Shown here one piece after another: positions 1 through 9,051 of a stretch of DNA of 11,929 nt. The stretch comes from Coemansia sp. RSA 1804. Lineage: Eukaryota > Kickxellomycota > Kickxellomycetes > Kickxellales > Kickxellaceae. How positions within the stretch are numbered: the stretch's first letter is position 1; each line of letters opens with the position of its first letter. A program made the translations under genes and the position numbers. Location of the stretch: NCBI GenBank assembly GCA_027578815.1, contig JANBTH010000737.1, positions 1 through 11,929 of the forward strand, in the 5' to 3' direction. The notes beneath the pieces are model-generated. The model was not told the DNA's origin and did not search any database. It saw nothing but the letters and a program-made list of their open reading frames with translations.

Positions 1-635
1 ACTAAGCAAAAGAGACTTTTGGGGATGTATATGGCATATACATGGCAAAACAAGAGGAAGAGCATGTTTTGGATGGGACCACATAGACCGCATCCTATTC
101 CTGGAATGTCATGGATGCGACAAGGGGTGCCTGGAAAGGAAAATGCGCCTGCTTGGCGCTTGCAAAGGAAGACGAAATGTAGAAGCAGAAAAAGAAAGGA
201 AGAAAGGAAAGAAAACAGGGACCGCTGACGCAGGTGTTTAGCCTTTGATCTCCCAACGCCCACATCTTGTTAATACGGACTGTATGTGCAGTGGACAAAA
301 ACAAGTTAGGGCGCTGCCTGGCCCTTCTTTTTATTCCAGCGCGGCATCCGAAAGAACCCCGCTAAGCGGCGATCATCGCGGTTGCTACGCGCTCCGCCAT
401 GCACGATAAACAAAGCAAAAGCAGAAATGCTGCTGCCGGCTGCCTGCTGCCAGCTGCCAGCTGCAGGAGAGTGAGGACAGGCGTTGAGTGTGAGGCAAAT
501 CTTGAGCAGCATCTATTTTTAAAGCGCCGACACACTCTTTTTGTGTTGTTTCTGCTTCTGTTGTTGATGTTGTGTGCCAGACAAAATAAAAAGGGTTTTT
601 ATCTCTGTCTCAACATGCAAAAGGCCGCAACAATG
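1..635. other. No supported gene
   Basis: Short frames occur on both strands but have no domain or convincing codon pattern. A patch at about 429-467 is an imperfect GCTGCC/CAGCTG repeat. A 68-codon minus frame at 306-512 ends in a basic tail and could be an exon, but it has no splice context I trust. Confidence 0.5.
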
Positions 636-697
636 TCAACAACAACAAAAACAACAACAACAACAACAACAACAACATTAGCATCAACAACAACAAA
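636..697. repeat. AAC/CAA trinucleotide microsatellite
   Basis: The plus strand is an almost pure run of AAC units, broken by AAA at about 647-650 and by a TTAGCATC interruption near 678-684. On the minus strand it is a GTT/TTG tract that contributes the last codons and stop of the neighbouring small gene if that gene is spliced. Confidence 0.9.
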
Positions 698-721
698 CAT
701 GATTGTGGAGTATGCTTAAAC

Positions 722-771
722 CTGGTCAATGTTGTCGGTGACCTTGCATTAGACTATGACACGCTACTTAC
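722..771 (-). other. Candidate 50-nt intron in the small basic gene
   Basis: Minus strand: donor GTAAGT (771-766), branch-like TCTAATG near the middle, acceptor GACCAG ending at 722. The length of 50 nt suits compact fungal introns. It interrupts codon 62 after its first base and removes the TAG at 766-764. Confidence 0.45.
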
Positions 772-955
772 CATCGGCTGGCGACGGCTGGTGTTTGGCG
801 GCGTGGGCTGCTCTGAGCCGCTGCTGCTGGAGGCGCCCTGCCCGATACATCTGCTCCGTATCTGGATCCATGGCCACAGCCTCAAGCAGATCCATGACAC
901 GCGGCTCAGAGCCATGGCTGGGCTGGAGCTTGGATTTCTTAGGTCTGGCAAGCAT
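764..955 (-). CDS. Small basic hypothetical protein, probably spliced near its 3' end
   Basis: The unspliced frame gives 63 residues (MLARPKKSK...), with an ATG in good context (CACCATG). Codons end mostly in G or C, as in RRP5, and the residues form a charged, probably helical protein (MDLLEAVAMDPDTEQMYRAG, then Gln/Arg/Ala-rich). No known domain is recognised. The frame would stop two codons after a perfect GTAAGT donor at 771-766. If the 50-nt intron at 722-771 is removed, translation continues for 12 codons, ending Cys-Cys-Cys-stop at 684 inside the AAC-repeat tract, for a total of 73 residues. The charged N-terminus with PKKSK could suggest a nuclear role, but that is speculation. An AG just upstream of the ATG (TTCTGGTTGTCAG) might be another acceptor, so further 5' exons cannot be excluded. 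Confidence 0.5.
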   Translation of the reverse strand: MLARPKKSKLQPSHGSEPRVMDLLEAVAMDPDTEQMYRAGRLQQQRLRAAHAAKHQPSPADGK

Positions 956-1540
956 GGTGTTGCACTGACAACCAGAAACAGAATAGACTGCCCTTTTTCG
1001 CTCCTCTCTTTCTCTCTTGTGCCAGCTGATGCGCCTGTTGCTTGCTACAGATATGAACAGAAGCAGAAGAAAGATCGACAGCGACAGACAGGCTCGGAGT
1101 GTTTATCCGAAGTAATAATATGAAGAAAGAGAAGATCCAAATATTAATGGAAAAACTTTTCCCACCCAGAAAAAAAAGGAAAAGAATGGACCAATGCGGG
1201 TGCCAAGAGACTGGGAAGAGTCAAGATAATGCAGACGGTGTACGACGGTGCAGTTGTTTATTGAGCAGCAGTTGAGCAGGAAAAATTAAAGCAAAAATAA
1301 GAGTAGCGAAATGATGAAGAAAAGAAGAGGGGGAGAAAACGCAAGGCTGAGCTGGAACTGTGGATGGCAGAATAGACCCACTGCGAGTATGTCATTCAAG
1401 GAAAAACAAAACTTTGTCCAAGAGCACAAAGCTCAGCCAAAAAGCAGCAGCAGCGGCAGCTATCGTTGAGAAGCCCTTGTTGGTTAGTGTGCTGCCGGCG
1501 AAAAGAAGAGCGCCACATGTGTTTTACACTTTTTTCGTTT
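956..1540. other. Spacer and probable leader of the small basic gene
   Basis: No gene seen. The plus strand is pyrimidine-rich at 990-1020 and purine-rich at about 1296-1345. A short CAG run is at 1444-1456. The part nearest 956 is the likely promoter and leader of the minus-strand gene ending at 764 or 684; I see no convincing TATA box. Confidence 0.5.
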
Positions 1541-2005
1541 TCAGATCACAATAATTGCACTGAGCTTGTTCTGGGGAGGGGTTTCTGTTGCGACATATGC
1601 CGGCAATGTGCTAGAGAAAGAAAATGACCACCACGTCATGGCAGCTGTGGTATCAAAAAGAAGAAAAGACCATGTAGGACCCAAGATCCGCGGTTGGCAC
1701 CTATCCAAATAGCTATTTGGATAGATATTGCAGGCCGTCCGTCCTTGGTCATGGCTTGCGGCCGTTACAGCCCAAAAACAAAAAGTTACACTAGCATCGG
1801 CATCGTGGGCAACCGAGGCGCCATTCGCCTTTTTGCGCTCCTGGGTGTTTTTGTTTGTGCTGAAACCAAGAACAACCAAGGCACCTGGGCTGGCATTCCA
1901 GACATTTAGAATGATGAATGGCTTGGCATCCTGAGAGGACTTTTGGAAGCGTATGACCTGGAAAGATTGCAATTTAGAATAGATGGAAATATAGAGGAAA
2001 AACAT
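1541..2005 (-). CDS. Uncertain 154-residue hypothetical protein
   Basis: An ATG-to-TGA frame of 154 codons starting 71 nt beyond the RRP5 stop, on the same strand. Codon use is fairly GC-ended in the middle (GCC, AAC, CAG, AAG), and the length is unusual for chance. The residues, however, are Phe/Ser/Thr/Trp-rich, with no domain, signal peptide or clear transmembrane helix. A 24-bp palindrome lies inside it. It could equally be the RRP5 3' untranslated region plus intergenic DNA. Confidence 0.28.
   Translation of the reverse strand: MFFLYISIYSKLQSFQVIRFQKSSQDAKPFIILNVWNASPGALVVLGFSTNKNTQERKKANGASVAHDADASVTFCFWAVTAASHDQGRTACNIYPNSYLDRCQPRILGPTWSFLLFDTTAAMTWWSFSFSSTLPAYVATETPPQNKLSAIIVI
1701..1724. 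repeat. Perfect 24-bp palindrome
   Basis: The half-site CTATCCAAATAG is followed immediately by its exact reverse complement, with no spacer. The symmetry stops at both outer ends. Confidence 0.9.
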
Positions 2006-2076
2006 GAAAGAAAAAACCAGGCACGGCTGTCTGTTTAGCTGACTATCCGTTTAGTTGTCTGTTTGGCAACACGCAT

Positions 2077-5000
2077 TCACGAGCCAAGCGAATTGATGTA
2101 TTCCAGCGCCCTGTCCTTTACATGCTCGATCGTGGCTTCGGTGCCGTGGGTCTTTTCAAAGCCCAGCCACTTTTTGAACAGGAACTTCATCTTCTTGGAC
2201 GAGAACTTCATAGAAGTGACGCGCTCAAACAGAGTGCGAGCATTGCTCCAGCACTTGCCGCTTGCATCCGACGTGTGGAGGCCGCGGCTGGTGACGGCCT
2301 TTACTTCCATATCCAGATACACCGACCACAGATCCACGCGCTTGGGATACGTGCCCAGCACGCCCTCAAACACTGTGCGTCCGCGCTCCGGCTCGCCGCT
2401 CTTGAACTCCATCTGTCCAAACTGCGTAATAGCCTTGATGTGCTTGCGCTTCGGCAGCGCCTTGAGTGCGCGCGCCAGCAGGTCGCGGGACTCGCTGATC
2501 TTGCCGCTCTTCAGGTAGAACAGCCCAAACAGCACCCAGACCTTGCACGACCCTGAGAACTTTGACACTGCAACCTTGTGCATCCGCTCCGCATCGCCAG
2601 GCTGGTCTGCGCGCTCGTAGATCTTCGCCATCTGCAGATATATGTGCTTTGGGTTCATGTACTGCGCAGCGCGCTTTAGCGTTGCCTCTAGTGCCTCGGT
2701 GCTTCCAAAGCGGTGCTCGAGATTGAGAAGCGCCACCCAGATGTTCATCTTCTCTTGCACCTCGCTCATGAAAATCGTCTTGAGCGCCCGCTCCGCAACA
2801 TCGCGCGCCTGGTCCACCTCCGACTGTCCCAGATAGAACGCCATGAACTGGAGCCAGAGAAATGATGAGTTGGGCGACCCGACAATGAGCCGCTCAAAGT
2901 CCACTGCTCGCTTAGGCGCCTGCTCCGAGAGATCTGCTGTAATGTCCTGCGCAATGTGGCTCAGCTTGGAGCGCTTCAGGCTCTTGTTCTTCTTTGTGCT
3001 CTGCGCTGTCTCGCCATCCGACTCATCATCGCTGTCAGCCGCGCTGTCACGCTCCTGCTCGGCGCTCCCATCAGAGTCGTCCTCGGCATCGTCCCACTTG
3101 AACCCATTGGCGACTGGCAGCGAACTTACAGCTGCATCATCCACGTCCATTCCATCGCTATCACTACCCGAGGCTTCATCGTCAGAGCTCTCGGCCTCAT
3201 CGTCAACCGACATCGCCCCTTCGTTGTTGTCTGCGGCCTCTTCATCCTCATCGGAACTGGCCTCGCTGTCTTCATCGCCAGACTTTTCTTCGCCGTCTTT
3301 TGCAAAGTACGATGTCTTGAGTCCAAGCGCAAGTCGGTTTGCCTTGATATCGACTTTAAGCACCTTTGCCAGCACGCGGTCGCCAATCTCGTACAGCGCC
3401 TTTGGATCAACAGGAACGTCGCTGTCGGCAATCTCGCGCACGTAGCACAGTCCGTTGACAAATGCATCGTCGGCCTTGATGAAAACGCCATACTCCTCAA
3501 TCCGCGAAACAGTTCCCTTCAGCGTCTCTCCAACACTGATCTGGTCGAGACGGCGCTTGACGTTTCCTGCTGCATCTGTTACATTCCCAATGCGCGAGGG
3601 CTTCAACGAAATCGCGACTTGGTTGCGCTCTGGGTTGGTGCTCATGACAATAGCGGTGACAAATTTGCCTGCCGGGAATGCAGCAGCAACATCCCGCACG
3701 TACTCGTCAGTGAGCTCACTGATAAGTGCTCTGGCGCTGAATCTTGGTCCAAGCAAGACAAAGCACCCGACGTTCGTTGTCTTCTCGACAAACCCGTGCA
3801 CGACCTGGCCAGCATGGATGTCGGCTACCGAGCTGATCCGCGGATCAACAACGCTTTCAGCCACGTTCTTGCTCGGATCAACCACTGATGGACGAATCGA
3901 CAGCTTGACTGTTGGTTTCTTGCCCTCCTTGCCAGACGCTGAACTAAGCACAACCGCCTCGACCAGTTGGTCTTTGGAGAACCCGGCAAAGACATTCTCG
4001 CTGAGCCTGTCAGTTGCATTAAAAACATCCACTTTTCCGCTCACGCGCACAGATCGGTACTCCATTCCGCTGCTAGCAACTTTTCCAGCGAGCTCAATGT
4101 TGACAAACATAACCGACTCCATAATCTTGCTCACCGAAGCAATCACATGGGTGCCCGGTTTTAGCTCTTCCAGAGACTCAAAAGGCTTGCTGACGCCAGC
4201 AATATATTTGCCATATGGAGCCAGCTGTGCTTCCTTGCTGGCTGTGTCCATCTTGGCAATCTGGACCTCAATAGGCATGCCCGGAACAAAGAAGCTGCTT
4301 GGGTCGGCGACTACTGCAAAGTCGCTGGTAGCTGCTACTAATGGGATGACACCCGAAATATGGATACCAAGATCGATGATAACCGTCGGCTGCTTTGTGT
4401 CTTTTGACTTTCCAATGCCTCGGATAAAGCCACGAACTGCATGGCCACCTTTGGCGGTTCTCAGTGCCACCAGACGCGACCTAAACTGAGCGATCGAGCC
4501 CTTGTCCTTCAGCTCAGCCCCACGAATCGTTGCCTCTAGAATGGTCTCGGTCGGAGGAGTTGTGTGAGCGATGGGAAGGAACTTGTTCGCTGTGCCATCG
4601 CAGACACCAAGAACCTTGACATTGACTGTTTTGCCTGGACAAACGCCTGCAGCCGCAAACACAGACTCAGCATCCTTGACGTCGGCGTCGATATTGGCAT
4701 CGCTATCAAACAGCTCAGTGATATGCAGGCGACCCTTTACGTTAGATCCAAACTCCAGGTTGGCCTGGTTTCCTTCAATAGCCGTCACTCTTGCCACAGT
4801 CAAGGATCCCTCGCTGTAGTCGCCAAAGCGCTTGACAGCCGGGTCAACAGGCTTCACGACTTCAATGTCGGTGAATTCCGCCCCATACACAACGGCGCTG
4901 TTCTTGGAGCGGCTAGCAGTGGTGTCGAGCTGAACCAGCGTGCGCTTGTTTTGTTCGACACGAGCAATTGTTCCGCTGAGACGCTGCCCTGGCTTGAACC

Positions 5001-8000
5001 GCATAAATGGTTTGGACCGGTTGTTGTACGTTTTTGTCACAGCAAAACCAATAGCATTGCCAAGATGCGGCATGGAGAGAACAAGATAGTCCTCTTTGAC
5101 CAGCTCAATAAGCAACTGGGTTGGTGCCTTTGAACTGTACAGTTCATGAAGCGCCTTTTGGTTTGTAGCAGTCCTTGAGCTGTACTTCTCTAGCACCTTA
5201 CCAAATAGCTCGTGATCTCCTTCAGCGGCTGCCTTTTCCAGATCTGCGCTATGTGGAACAAGGGCCGAGCGCAACGAGTAGTCGGCTATGCTCTTCTCAG
5301 AATCCACATCAAGCACACAGGCTGCAATGACTGCGTTCCCTGCACATTCATTTATGCGATCCTTTGCTTGTTGCTTCATGACAAGCCCAGACGTAATTTC
5401 CGAAAGAGCGTCTGGACTGCCCGTCTTTACAGGGGCAACAACAACACCGTATGGGTGCTTCTGCTTGACACTGACAAGAGCCTGTGATCCAATGCTCTCA
5501 AGAACACGGTCACCCTCTGGAGTCTCAAGACTGTCAAAGTAGTCTTCCAAAAGATCGGTGGGTTCAAGACAGCCAGTTGCAGTAATATCGATACCTGACT
5601 CCTTTAGAGATGCACGAACCTTGTACTCGCCATCAGCCTGATCTACCGAGACGATCGAGGCAACAACAGTTTGATCAACATCCAAAATGTCCTTTGCCGA
5701 TGTAACAAAGCGGTCCGAAATATGCTCAAGTGGAACAAGCGCACTGTATGAGCCCAAAAAAGAAACAAACGCGCCATACTCCACAATAGCCTCAACCCAG
5801 CCAACACATGTGCTACCGACAACCAGATCTGCTGCACTTGCTGGCATGCATTTGGCCTTTGCAGCCTTGATAAGCGACTTCTTCGCGCTGACATTGACCA
5901 CGCCGCGCTTTTCGTTAGTAGAAGTAATCACAAGTTCCTCGAGGACGTTGCCAACGGCAATGCGAGAGAGAATCTTGTCGAGGACGTCGCCGCGGTGGTC
6001 GCTCAAGTGGCCGACATGCAGGAAAGCTAGAAGACTGCTTCCATCGATGCAGACCTTTATGGTCTTTTCGCCCACACTAACAACACTGCCACTCACCAGC
6101 TGCCCAACAGAAACCTGCGACACATCCTTGCTGAATTCAGAGCGAACACTGTTCAACGACGATTCGTGCACAAGTGCATCTACTGTAGTGTCGGGATCAA
6201 TGTTAAGGCTGGCCAGTATGTGGCGCTTGTCAGAGTTGACCTTCATAATGCGGCATTTTATCACCTGGCCTACAGCCGGTGCCCTTGCCTCGCTATGGAT
6301 CAGGCAGACTGTTCCCTGGTAAAGGCTGGCCACAAACCCGTTCTTGACGGCACGAATGACAGTAGCCTGCACAATTGCACCAGGAACAGCGCCTTCTTCC
6401 TCGGTGTAGCCCCATACAACAGGGAGCTTTGACTTTACAAGGCTCTTCCGCGCAGTCAGAGTTATCTTGTTCTGGTCCCATATGACCTTGGACACGCGGC
6501 AGACAATCTCCTTCCCTGGCTTGAACTGGAGCTCAGGGTGCTTCAGTGGAATGTCTGAAAGGTCTTCCTTGAAAGCAAACCCACGGATCTGAGGCGTCAG
6601 GTCAACAACAGCACCTTTCTCATTGAAGGTTCTAACAGTACCTGTCACCAGCATTCCCGGGCGCAGATCATTGATGCTGAAGAGAGTGTTGTTTACGGCA
6701 GATGGCCGGAGAGACAAAAGCATGGTGGCATCGATAGCGTCGTATCCAACAACACGAGCGCGGTGGTGCGTGCCAATGCAGAAGCGACCAGCATATTTGT
6801 TCAGTGCTGGAGCATCCTCACCTTCATCAACCAGCTGCGACACCGCTGCATATGCCTGGACAGAGTCAACGCCGGCTATTTTTAGCGCCAGACCATTCGA
6901 TCCAACCGTGTTGACTACCACACAGTCCTCAAGCACAGTTCCGTAGGGAATGGGCCACATCTGCATGTCGGCAATTGCCGACTTTGTGGTTGTCGCCTTT
7001 TCGTTCTGAACGTCCTTTGTATCGGCTGCAGAGTCTTGAGGAACTGGAGCACGACCAGCGGCCAAGCATGCGGCATTCGGCAGCTCGTAGCCAGTGGGTG
7101 CGGGACGGGAGCGGAGCTGGAGAATGTGGGGGTTCGTGGATACAAGAATGGTCTTTGCAGCTGCGGTAAGAGACACATACAGAACGCGCACCTTGATGGT
7201 ATCACCAAAGGGATACTCCTTTCCGACCTCGCTCTTGTTGGACGCACCAAACATACCAATACTTTTAAGGTTGGCAGAACAGTCGTAGAAGCCCATGAAC
7301 CGCAGTGACAATCCGCTGTCCCAGACCTTCATGATTGTCGCCTGAACAAGCTGTCCGGGCTGAATAGAGGCCATCGTTTTGTATGTGTCCTGGACCATGC
7401 ACTCGGAGACTACCTTTGGGTCAATGGTAAAGCGCATTGAGCGACGATCGGCCGAAACGCTAGTCACTGCTGCCTCCACCAGTTGCCCGACCTTCAGCTC
7501 CTCCGCATCGGGCATCCAGCGTTCTAGCCACGACTGCGCTGCATTGCTAGGCAGAAATGCGGCAACATCCTTTCCAGGCAGCCCAGTGTTTAGCACATAT
7601 CCCCGGTCCTCGACGCTCTTGATACTGGCGGTGAGGATCATGCCCTCACAGACGTCGTCTGGATCAATGCGGTTGTTGATCTCCTCGGGCGCAAGCGAGA
7701 GCTCCACCCGCAAAGAGCTACTGTTCTTCTTTTTGGATTTGTCCGCAGCAGCAGCCCGGTCGCCATTTCCGACCTCCACCACAACGCACTTGACAAACTG
7801 CCCAACAAAAAACCGGGTGCTCAGATCGAGCGGATCATCTTTGTCGCTAGCATCGACATCCATGGCATCGGCGTCTTCGCTATCGCTTTCAGCGTCACCG
7901 GCCGCCTTTTCAACAAAGGCAGTCATCTCGGGGGAAATCGATGTGATCGGAACAGTGCCGGTAACGCCGTTGGGCAGCGCAATAGAAAGCTCCAGCTCGT

Positions 8001-8424
8001 AGATAGCTGAGACGCATCCAAGAACAAGCGCGCCCTTGCTCAGCTTTTTCGTCGTCAGATTTTCGACCTTTGCCAGGCGTGCATCGTCCAGTAGATCGGT
8101 ATCGCTGGCGTCCCCGTCAGCAGCGCTGTTCTTTTCAGCAGACTTGCTCTTTTTCTTCCTGCTCTTCGTCTGCTTTGCCGACTCGCCGTTCTCAGCAGAC
8201 CTGCGCTTCTTTTTGTCTTTCTTCTCGCTTGTAACTCCATCCGAAAAGATCGCTTCCCGTTCGGCTTGTCGGGTGACCTCACGGAACTCTAGCGGCGTTA
8301 GTCCGTTCGATCCTCCACGCGGAAAGTCTGTAACCGTTGTTGCCGTGCTGTTTGTCTTGCTGCTCCTTTTGTCCCTGTTGTCTCCTTTGCTGCCTTTCGG
8401 CGTCTTGCTTGTTTCCTTGGCCAT
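2077..8424 (-). CDS. RRP5: Rrp5/PDCD11-like ribosome biogenesis factor (multi-S1 domain, HAT repeats)
   Basis: Nucleolar rRNA-processing factor. In known members the S1 array binds pre-rRNA and the C-terminal repeats support early 18S-pathway (SSU processome) cleavages, while other S1 domains serve 5.8S/ITS1 processing. Counting from the Met at 8424 the protein has about 2115 residues. The N-terminus is lysine-rich and low complexity (to ~115). Successive S1 or S1-like units follow at about 129-246, 257-335, 353-430, 492-572, 587-660, 677-742, 772-848, 866-940, 1203-1290, 1420-1510, 1535-1608 and 1629-1703, with degenerate ones between. Many start with a [VP]G-x-[LV]-V pattern, for example ISVGETLKGTVSRIEEYGVF. 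An Asp/Glu/Ser tract covers ~1711-1810. HAT/TPR-like repeats fill ~1840-2110, with the family-typical end MKFLFKKWLGFEKTHGT. It is longer than yeast Rrp5 (1729) and human PDCD11 (1871). There is no intron in the body. An in-frame ATG at 8439 exists, but I prefer 8424: it has a G at +4 and sits directly behind a TACTAAC-to-AG splice acceptor. Family assignment is very secure; the exact S1 count is not. Confidence 0.96.
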   Translation of the reverse strand: MAKETSKTPKGSKGDNRDKRSSKTNSTATTVTDFPRGGSNGLTPLEFREVTRQAEREAIFSDGVTSEKKDKKKRRSAENGESAKQTKSRKKKSKSAEKNSAADGDASDTDLLDDARLAKVENLTTKKLSKGALVLGCVSAIYELELSIALPNGVTGTVPITSISPEMTAFVEKAAGDAESDSEDADAMDVDASDKDDPLDLSTRFFVGQFVKCVVVEVGNGDRAAAADKSKKKNSSSLRVELSLAPEEINNRIDPDDVCEGMILTASIKSVEDRGYVLNTGLPGKDVAAFLPSNAAQSWLERWMPDAEELKVGQLVEAAVTSVSADRRSMRFTIDPKVVSECMVQDTYKTMASIQPGQLVQATIMKVWDSGLSLRFMGFYDCSANLKSIGMFGASNKSEVGKEYPFGDTIKVRVLYVSLTAAAKTILVSTNPHILQLRSRPAPTGYELPNAACLAAGRAPVPQDSAADTKDVQNEKATTTKSAIADMQMWPIPYGTVLEDCVVVNTVGSNGLALKIAGVDSVQAYAAVSQLVDEGEDAPALNKYAGRFCIGTHHRARVVGYDAIDATMLLSLRPSAVNNTLFSINDLRPGMLVTGTVRTFNEKGAVVDLTPQIRGFAFKEDLSDIPLKHPELQFKPGKEIVCRVSKVIWDQNKITLTARKSLVKSKLPVVWGYTEEEGAVPGAIVQATVIRAVKNGFVASLYQGTVCLIHSEARAPAVGQVIKCRIMKVNSDKRHILASLNIDPDTTVDALVHESSLNSVRSEFSKDVSQVSVGQLVSGSVVSVGEKTIKVCIDGSSLLAFLHVGHLSDHRGDVLDKILSRIAVGNVLEELVITSTNEKRGVVNVSAKKSLIKAAKAKCMPASAADLVVGSTCVGWVEAIVEYGAFVSFLGSYSALVPLEHISDRFVTSAKDILDVDQTVVASIVSVDQADGEYKVRASLKESGIDITATGCLEPTDLLEDYFDSLETPEGDRVLESIGSQALVSVKQKHPYGVVVAPVKTGSPDALSEITSGLVMKQQAKDRINECAGNAVIAACVLDVDSEKSIADYSLRSALVPHSADLEKAAAEGDHELFGKVLEKYSSRTATNQKALHELYSSKAPTQLLIELVKEDYLVLSMPHLGNAIGFAVTKTYNNRSKPFMRFKPGQRLSGTIARVEQNKRTLVQLDTTASRSKNSAVVYGAEFTDIEVVKPVDPAVKRFGDYSEGSLTVARVTAIEGNQANLEFGSNVKGRLHITELFDSDANIDADVKDAESVFAAAGVCPGKTVNVKVLGVCDGTANKFLPIAHTTPPTETILEATIRGAELKDKGSIAQFRSRLVALRTAKGGHAVRGFIRGIGKSKDTKQPTVIIDLGIHISGVIPLVAATSDFAVVADPSSFFVPGMPIEVQIAKMDTASKEAQLAPYGKYIAGVSKPFESLEELKPGTHVIASVSKIMESVMFVNIELAGKVASSGMEYRSVRVSGKVDVFNATDRLSENVFAGFSKDQLVEAVVLSSASGKEGKKPTVKLSIRPSVVDPSKNVAESVVDPRISSVADIHAGQVVHGFVEKTTNVGCFVLLGPRFSARALISELTDEYVRDVAAAFPAGKFVTAIVMSTNPERNQVAISLKPSRIGNVTDAAGNVKRRLDQISVGETLKGTVSRIEEYGVFIKADDAFVNGLCYVREIADSDVPVDPKALYEIGDRVLAKVLKVDIKANRLALGLKTSYFAKDGEEKSGDEDSEASSDEDEEAADNNEGAMSVDDEAESSDDEASGSDSDGMDVDDAAVSSLPVANGFKWDDAEDDSDGSAEQERDSAADSDDESDGETAQSTKKNKSLKRSKLSHIAQDITADLSEQAPKRAVDFERLIVGSPNSSFLWLQFMAFYLGQSEVDQARDVAERALKTIFMSEVQEKMNIWVALLNLEHRFGSTEALEATLKRAAQYMNPKHIYLQMAKIYERADQPGDAERMHKVAVSKFSGSCKVWVLFGLFYLKSGKISESRDLLARALKALPKRKHIKAITQFGQMEFKSGEPERGRTVFEGVLGTYPKRVDLWSVYLDMEVKAVTSRGLHTSDASGKCWSNARTLFERVTSMKFSSKKMKFLFKKWLGFEKTHGTEATIEHVKDRALEYINSLGS

Positions 8425-8425
8425 C

Positions 8426-8537
8426 CTACAAGCACGCATTCCAAGGAATCAAAATAAAGAGTCTGGTTAGTAATAAAGTCAAACAAAGATATCTGCACGC
8501 GAGAGACAGAATAATTTACAGTTAGCCATATACGCAC
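8426..8537 (-). other. Candidate 5' leader intron of RRP5
   Basis: On the minus strand a GTGCGT donor (8537-8532, after CACAG) is followed by a perfect TACTAAC branch site at 8472-8466 and a TTGTAG acceptor ending at 8426, one base before the ATG at 8424. The full span is 112 nt. Inside it a CTAAC at 8525-8521 and a GCAG ending at 8493 could define a shorter 45-nt intron, so alternative acceptors are possible. If the 8426 acceptor is used, the ATG at 8439 is removed from the mRNA. The branch and acceptor are strong; the donor is my best guess. Confidence 0.55.
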
Positions 8538-9051
8538 CTGTGAGCCTGTTTAATATATCGGTTGCGTGTGTATGATTGTGCAGGTCACAGAGCTCCTGGC
8601 TGATCCAAGCAAAAGTACTAGTAAAAGCGCTGGTAACTTGTAAAAGGTAACACGGAAGCCAAGAAGGGGTGGGAGTAAACAAAAATAATAAGCCGTTAGA
8701 AATGATACAAGCTGGCTGAGGAAGAGAAGAAGTTTGTTACAGTCAACTTTGACAATGAGTGTGTGCTTGTTCAAAAATAAAAAAATAAAAAAAATTCATG
8801 CTTTTCTCTCTAATCCAACAAAAACATTTTTTTGGAATCACTAAACCAAATTTAAACAATCATGATCAGATCAGTATTCTTGGGATTATAATTATCGTTA
8901 TATGCGCTTTCTATTGATAATCTAAATGGGTTTATATTCAATTGTGACTATTGACATGCTTTGCTACATATCATACGCCAAACCCGAGTTCCTTTGTCTC
9001 TGGTTAACACGGAAAGCGCAAACAGCTGTGTGATACATGTCGAAATAGCCA
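8538..9051. other. RRP5 promoter/leader region and spacer
   Basis: No gene seen. The part next to 8537 is probably the RRP5 leader exon and core promoter. An A-rich run (AAAAAT-type units) covers about 8774-8797. No clear TATA box or canonical rRNA-biogenesis (PAC, RRPE) element was found. The 3' end of the secreted peptide gene should lie in 8800-9051, without an AATAAA on the minus strand. Confidence 0.5.

Noticed and set aside
306..512. 68-codon minus frame ending in a basic tail
   Set aside because: Contains the GCTGCC-type repeat, no domain, no convincing splice link to the small gene at 764-955.
399..719. 106-codon plus frame through the AAC repeat
   Set aside because: Its second half is a poly-threonine translation of the microsatellite; the first half has no recognisable feature.
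1311..1350. ATGATGA and CTGA in C/D snoRNA-like order
   Set aside because: Spacing is too short, no terminal stem and no C'/D' boxes are present.
2956..3888. 310-codon plus-strand frame opposite RRP5
   Set aside because: It is a shadow of the biased codons of RRP5, and no domain appears. Other plus-strand frames between 2063 and 8470 (for example 3455-4489) are rejected for the same reason.
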